Of a stretch of DNA of 64,000 nt, positions 60,680-64,000 are shown piece by piece (within the stretch, counting starts at the first letter, position 1; every line of letters starts with the position of its first letter). The DNA comes from Fasciolopsis buskii (taxonomy: Eukaryota > Platyhelminthes > Trematoda > Plagiorchiida > Fasciolidae), in assembly GCA_008360955.1 (NCBI GenBank), contig LUCM01008443.1:100497-164496 (forward strand), read 5' to 3'. The position numbers and the translations under genes are program-made. The notes under the pieces were generated by a model, which saw only the letters and a list, made by a program, of their open reading frames with translations, was not told the origin of the DNA and made no database searches.

Positions 60680-62780
60680 ATGTAGAGCACGACGCTGTTG
60701 ACTTTTATCTCTTCACTCCAGTACCCCATGTGCGATAATGCTGCGAGCCTAGAACTGCTTTGATCCTCTGACGTCGTTATTGGATGGAGCGGAGGAGATC
60801 TGGCCAGCTTGGCGTTTCCGAGAAACTCCGGAGTATTGATGGTATGCACAGAAACTGGCATCGAAATAAGCGTAGGTTATTTTCTTTGCATTATCCCGGG
60901 CATTCCAGAGACCATGTTTCCGTTGCAGAAATGTGGTAAAGAATAGCTCATCTCATTACCACGGGTGGAGAACCAAAAAACCCTGGGCGTTCCACGATGA
61001 GTTTTTCACGTCTTGAGTAAGCCTTCATACACACAACATATTACACCATCCCACTTTCGATTTCACCGTACCTTAAACTTCCTGATATCGTGTCTCAACG
61101 GTACCTCGTGGAAACGCATTCTATTCACTTACCACTATTCCCGAAAAATCGAGTGCAAGAGGCTAGCAGAGAGTGATGGTCTTTTGGGTTCTTTCGACTT
61201 CCCCCCTCTGTGTATTCAAGGTCCTCTTGGAGAAGAGTCTTAGAGCAAATTCTAAGCACAGTTTCTTCTGTCTTGAACGTCTCAAACAGAGCCCCCGAAC
61301 TCTTCGGCATTCCAAAGAGAACGTGCCTCCGCTGTTATTTCTTCTGTCCTTGCCCCCATTCACGGTTGTAGCTAGTCTTTGCACCTTCTCAGCACAGTCC
61401 CCATATTTGTGGTGGAACTGAGATTATGTATGAAAGCAATATTCTAGACGGCGGCCAACGAAAGTCTCACACGGAGGAACGGAAAACTTCACAAAACAGC
61501 AAGATGGTGCTGACCTCGTTCTGAAATGAACTCCTCTCGGTGGCTTGGCACGGGTAACAAACTGGTCAGCTCATTTGAAATCCAACTTAAATCGGATTTC
61601 AAGGCCATTCACATTGCCCATGACATTTGTCGGTAAAAATAAATACTCTTGTGCAAACATACTACCCTGTGCGTTTTATGATAACAGGTAGTTTCTTCTG
61701 TGCTGATCGGCAGATCCCATGTTTCTGCCCAGTTAATTATTGAGATAATATCCCTTTTTGAGCATCTCGATCGGCGGACCCAAGCATTTTCACGTTTCTG
61801 CGAAGAAAATGGGGCCACATCATGTATAAAGCGTTTACGGACAGTAAGGACAAAAATAATCCTAGTGACGAGCCTTGGGCACTCCTCTGTTGGTCATCCC
61901 TGGGTCCCAAACATCCTTTCCGACTAGCAAGTAAAACGTCCTGCGATTCGAAAACTAAAATGATCACCTCAATAACGTGATACCTATGCCAAATGCTTCA
62001 AATGTCACCATCAGTAGGGGATGATTTGTCGGGTCATAATCCCCAGAGAATTCGAGATAACAATTCTACCAGCGGGCCTGCGGCCTACTGTGTCTATGAA
62101 GCATGGTGGATATTTGGGCAAGTTTTCCGCTTCGGAAATCCATGCTGGATGTAAACAGATGTCCCCTCATAATTCGTTCTAGCACTTTGAGGCGTACGCT
62201 TGTCATGCTCACTGGTCTGTCATTCTCCAGTTCGGAATGCAGGACACCTTTTTTGATGGCCACTATCACCGCCATTTTCCAGTCATGTGGCAGCTGCCCC
62301 TGCTGCGGAGTTGTCTTGTGGAGCTTTCAAGTGGGCTCCGGAAAATTTATAACAGCCTGGAGGATCTGAACGGAGCCGGCTGATTTGCTAACGTTTATAT
62401 TCCCTGACCGTGGACAACTCACATCCAGTATTGTTTGTGGATCTTCTTGATTGCGGGACTGTAAGACCTAACCCCCGATGGAAGCCCGCATCCACCCAAT
62501 GTATGTTGGCAAAGTGTTCACTAAATAATTTTGCCTTGCTGGTACAATCCACTGCAAAAAGAGAATCCATCCCTTGTTAGTGAGCTAACCCCTTACCCAA
62601 GTGATCCTTTTGGTAGAGTGCGGATGCAATGTCTTTTTGGCCGCTTCTTAGAACACCTCGCTAAACATGATCTGCAGTTATGCTGGGCAATTTCCACTAA
62701 CCTTTTAAATTTTATTCTGTGCTTGGCCCCCGGGATAAACAACTGGCCATTCGGGCAGGTCTTACACAGGACCTAACTTC
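60680..62780 (-). mobile_element. CR1-like LINE family 2, copy b
   Basis: Minus-strand blocks in order: DCTSKAKLFSEHFANIHWVD (about 62550-62490; the KANLLNxxFxSVF-type linker); MAVIVAIKKG followed by ENDRPVSMTSVRLKVLERIM (62275-62180; the YRPVSLTS...KxLERII motif); the palm (61967-61737) with GSSLGLFLSLLSVNALY; a post-palm segment reading INWAETWDLPIS (about 61730-61690); and SLECRRVRGLCLRRS (about 61315-61265), the SLEYRRxRGDL block. No intact catalytic box is seen. Multiple frameshifts are present. Confidence 0.6.
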
Positions 62781-63559
62781 ACTCCCGACGTTTATTGGCC
62801 CTCCATATTCTCGCCTTCTGCTTTACTAACCTGGCTCCACTTCATCAGCCCTTCAGCGGTGCACATTCTTGTTGAATTAGGAGCAGGGACACTTTCAGTG
62901 CCCACAAATGTTTCCACACTGAATTTGGTACTCCCCCATGGCAACTCCGACACCGTAATATGAGAGTTTCCCATATTCATATTCTTAAAACTTAAGATTT
63001 TAGGTGCGGCCTTTGGAATGCCTGCGCAGATTTCCATTACTTTATTGCTCTTATTCAAAGGATGGCAGGTCCGCCCCTCCTCTTTAGTACTAACGAGGTC
63101 TGGTAAGGATGCTGTTCATGGAGGCACTTACCAACGGTTCCCTTTTATATATTACTGTCTGATATTTTCATGCAACCACCTCAGAAACGCTTCTTCCCGA
63201 TTCTCTGTTATGCACGCTTCAGCATCCAAGTTGATGTGCGGTCAGCTGCCATTTCCTATGATCATTACTTTGGAGGGAGCAGTTACTGCGGCAGTTAAGG
63301 CTTGGAAGCTTTAGTAGTCTTTCAGAATACGCTGAATTAGGGGCTAACCAAATGAATCACAATCTAGCTCTGTGGGAATTACATTTCTATTGCAAAATCT
63401 AGCCCCGTTTCTTTCTCGAACAGGAACCGCTGCCGCTCGGCCTAGGAATACCTTTTTTCTGTTTTGCTTAAATGCTACATTTTTTCTAATTGTCATTAAA
63501 GCTGCGGTACACCGTTCCTCGCTGTGAGTTGTTTTCGCCGTTTTCTTTCGCAATTTAGA
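62781..63559. other. Unassigned interval
   Basis: No recognised domain. A 101-codon lysine-rich minus frame (63649-63344) overlaps the start of the next CR1 5' region and is not convincing. Confidence 0.35.
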
Positions 63560-64000
63560 GTGTTCTTTTAGTACTTTAAGCATAATTAGAACCGTTTTCT
63601 TCGTTGAAATATTTCCTAAATTTTTTTGACCATTAACCTCTAACCTCATTCCTCGCTGACCTTTTCATGTATATTTGCCTCAAGCCTGGACCGCCACATA
63701 TTCATCTCCCGCCTGGACCTATACTAAAGGTCTTTATGCTGCTAACCACATATTCAACCCGTCTATCGATTTACTTTTAAGAGCAATTTTATCAATTGGC
63801 CTGTCTATTTACCTTCTCACTTTTACGCTCCCTTAGTTTTTGACACCATCACGTTGTCTGTTACCAAACGTTTATAGCCTCTCACAGCCATTTCAGACGT
63901 CCTTGAATTTGTACAACCCGTACGATGCCTTCACCAGCCGAACCAAAGCGACGTCAGCGCCGCACCGTAGTACCAAGAAAACCCTTAAAACCCCTGATTC
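63560..64000 (+). mobile_element. 5' end of another CR1 family-1 LINE, continues beyond window
   Basis: Collinear with 3550-3990: 'taacctctaacctcat' (63633) against 'taacctttgacctcat' (3616), 'ttaccaaacgtttatag' against 'ttaccaaacatttatag', and 'catttcagacgt' against 'ctttcagacgt'. It contains the 5' untranslated region and the ORF1 start. Nothing downstream is visible, so its completeness cannot be judged. Confidence 0.6.
63925..64000 (+). CDS. CR1 ORF1 N-terminus (partial)
   Basis: An ATG at 63925 opens a frame of 25 codons running to the window edge. It begins MPSPAEPKRRQRRTVVPR, a highly basic N-terminus. The copy at 3912 aligns over all 25 codons with no gaps, which supports this start. 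The conservation of frame and of basic residues suggests this was a translated start. It would precede the RRM-like domain seen at 4198-4500 in the other copy. Confidence 0.5.
   Translation, partial: MPSPAEPKRRQRRTVVPRKPLKPLI

Noticed and set aside
1..64000. CRISPR arrays, bacterial operons, phage or defence systems
   Set aside because: No regularly spaced short repeats, no dense same-strand genes and no ribosome-binding-site pattern. The content is eukaryotic retrotransposon.

Overview
This is eukaryotic draft-assembly sequence (530 N at 41063-41592, one N at 20271). I find no convincing host protein-coding gene and no rRNA or functional tRNA. Almost everything recognisable is decayed retrotransposon. 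The mixture is CR1-like LINEs of two lineages, RTE-clade LINEs, Penelope-like elements (PLEs) with a GIY-YIG endonuclease and one tRNA-derived SINE candidate. It fits a flatworm (trematode or cestode) repeat-rich intergenic or intronic region best. That assignment is an inference from element style, not a species identification.

Layout. 1-545: possible CR1 remnant (-). 2278-3490: two CR1 family-1 3' ends (-). 3535-10430: the most complete CR1 family-1 copy (+), with 5' region, ORF1 with an RRM-like domain, EN, RT and a long 3' region. 11360-11620: repeat C. 13308-17790: CR1 family-1 copy (-) with readable EN and RT. 17905-18430, 19073-20625 and 21450-22085: more family-1 3' regions. 22840-25160: CR1 family-1 RT copy (+). 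25160-33100: mostly unrecognised, with a promoter-like AP-1/TATA site, a 370-bp inverted repeat and a repeat C copy. 33150-34800: diverged RTE (+). 35170-36225: PLE RT remnant (+). 37785-42727: RTE copies on both strands, one interrupted by the N gap. 45215-45310: SINE-like. 47370-49559: the best RTE copy (-), with a 5' inversion. 50335-53165: a PLE palindrome with 1,160-bp perfect arms. 53640-55400 and 60680-62780: CR1-like family 2 (-). 55580-55900: repeat C. 57022-58750: two more family-1 3' ends. 63560-64000: the 5' end and intact ORF1 start of another family-1 CR1 that runs off the right edge.

The strongest unusual signal is a recurring pattern. Pairs of element copies (CR1 636 bp, RTE 953 bp, PLE 1,160 bp) are identical or differ by one base inside a sharply bounded tract. 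Just outside that tract the same copies remain alignable but are strongly diverged. Two of the three pairs are inverted repeats. The choices are recent gene conversion or segmental duplication among decayed copies, or assembly collapse or hairpin artefacts. Long reads would decide it.

There is no operon or pathway here. The parts relate as generations of non-LTR insertions, mostly 5'-truncated, sharing 3' termini within a family.
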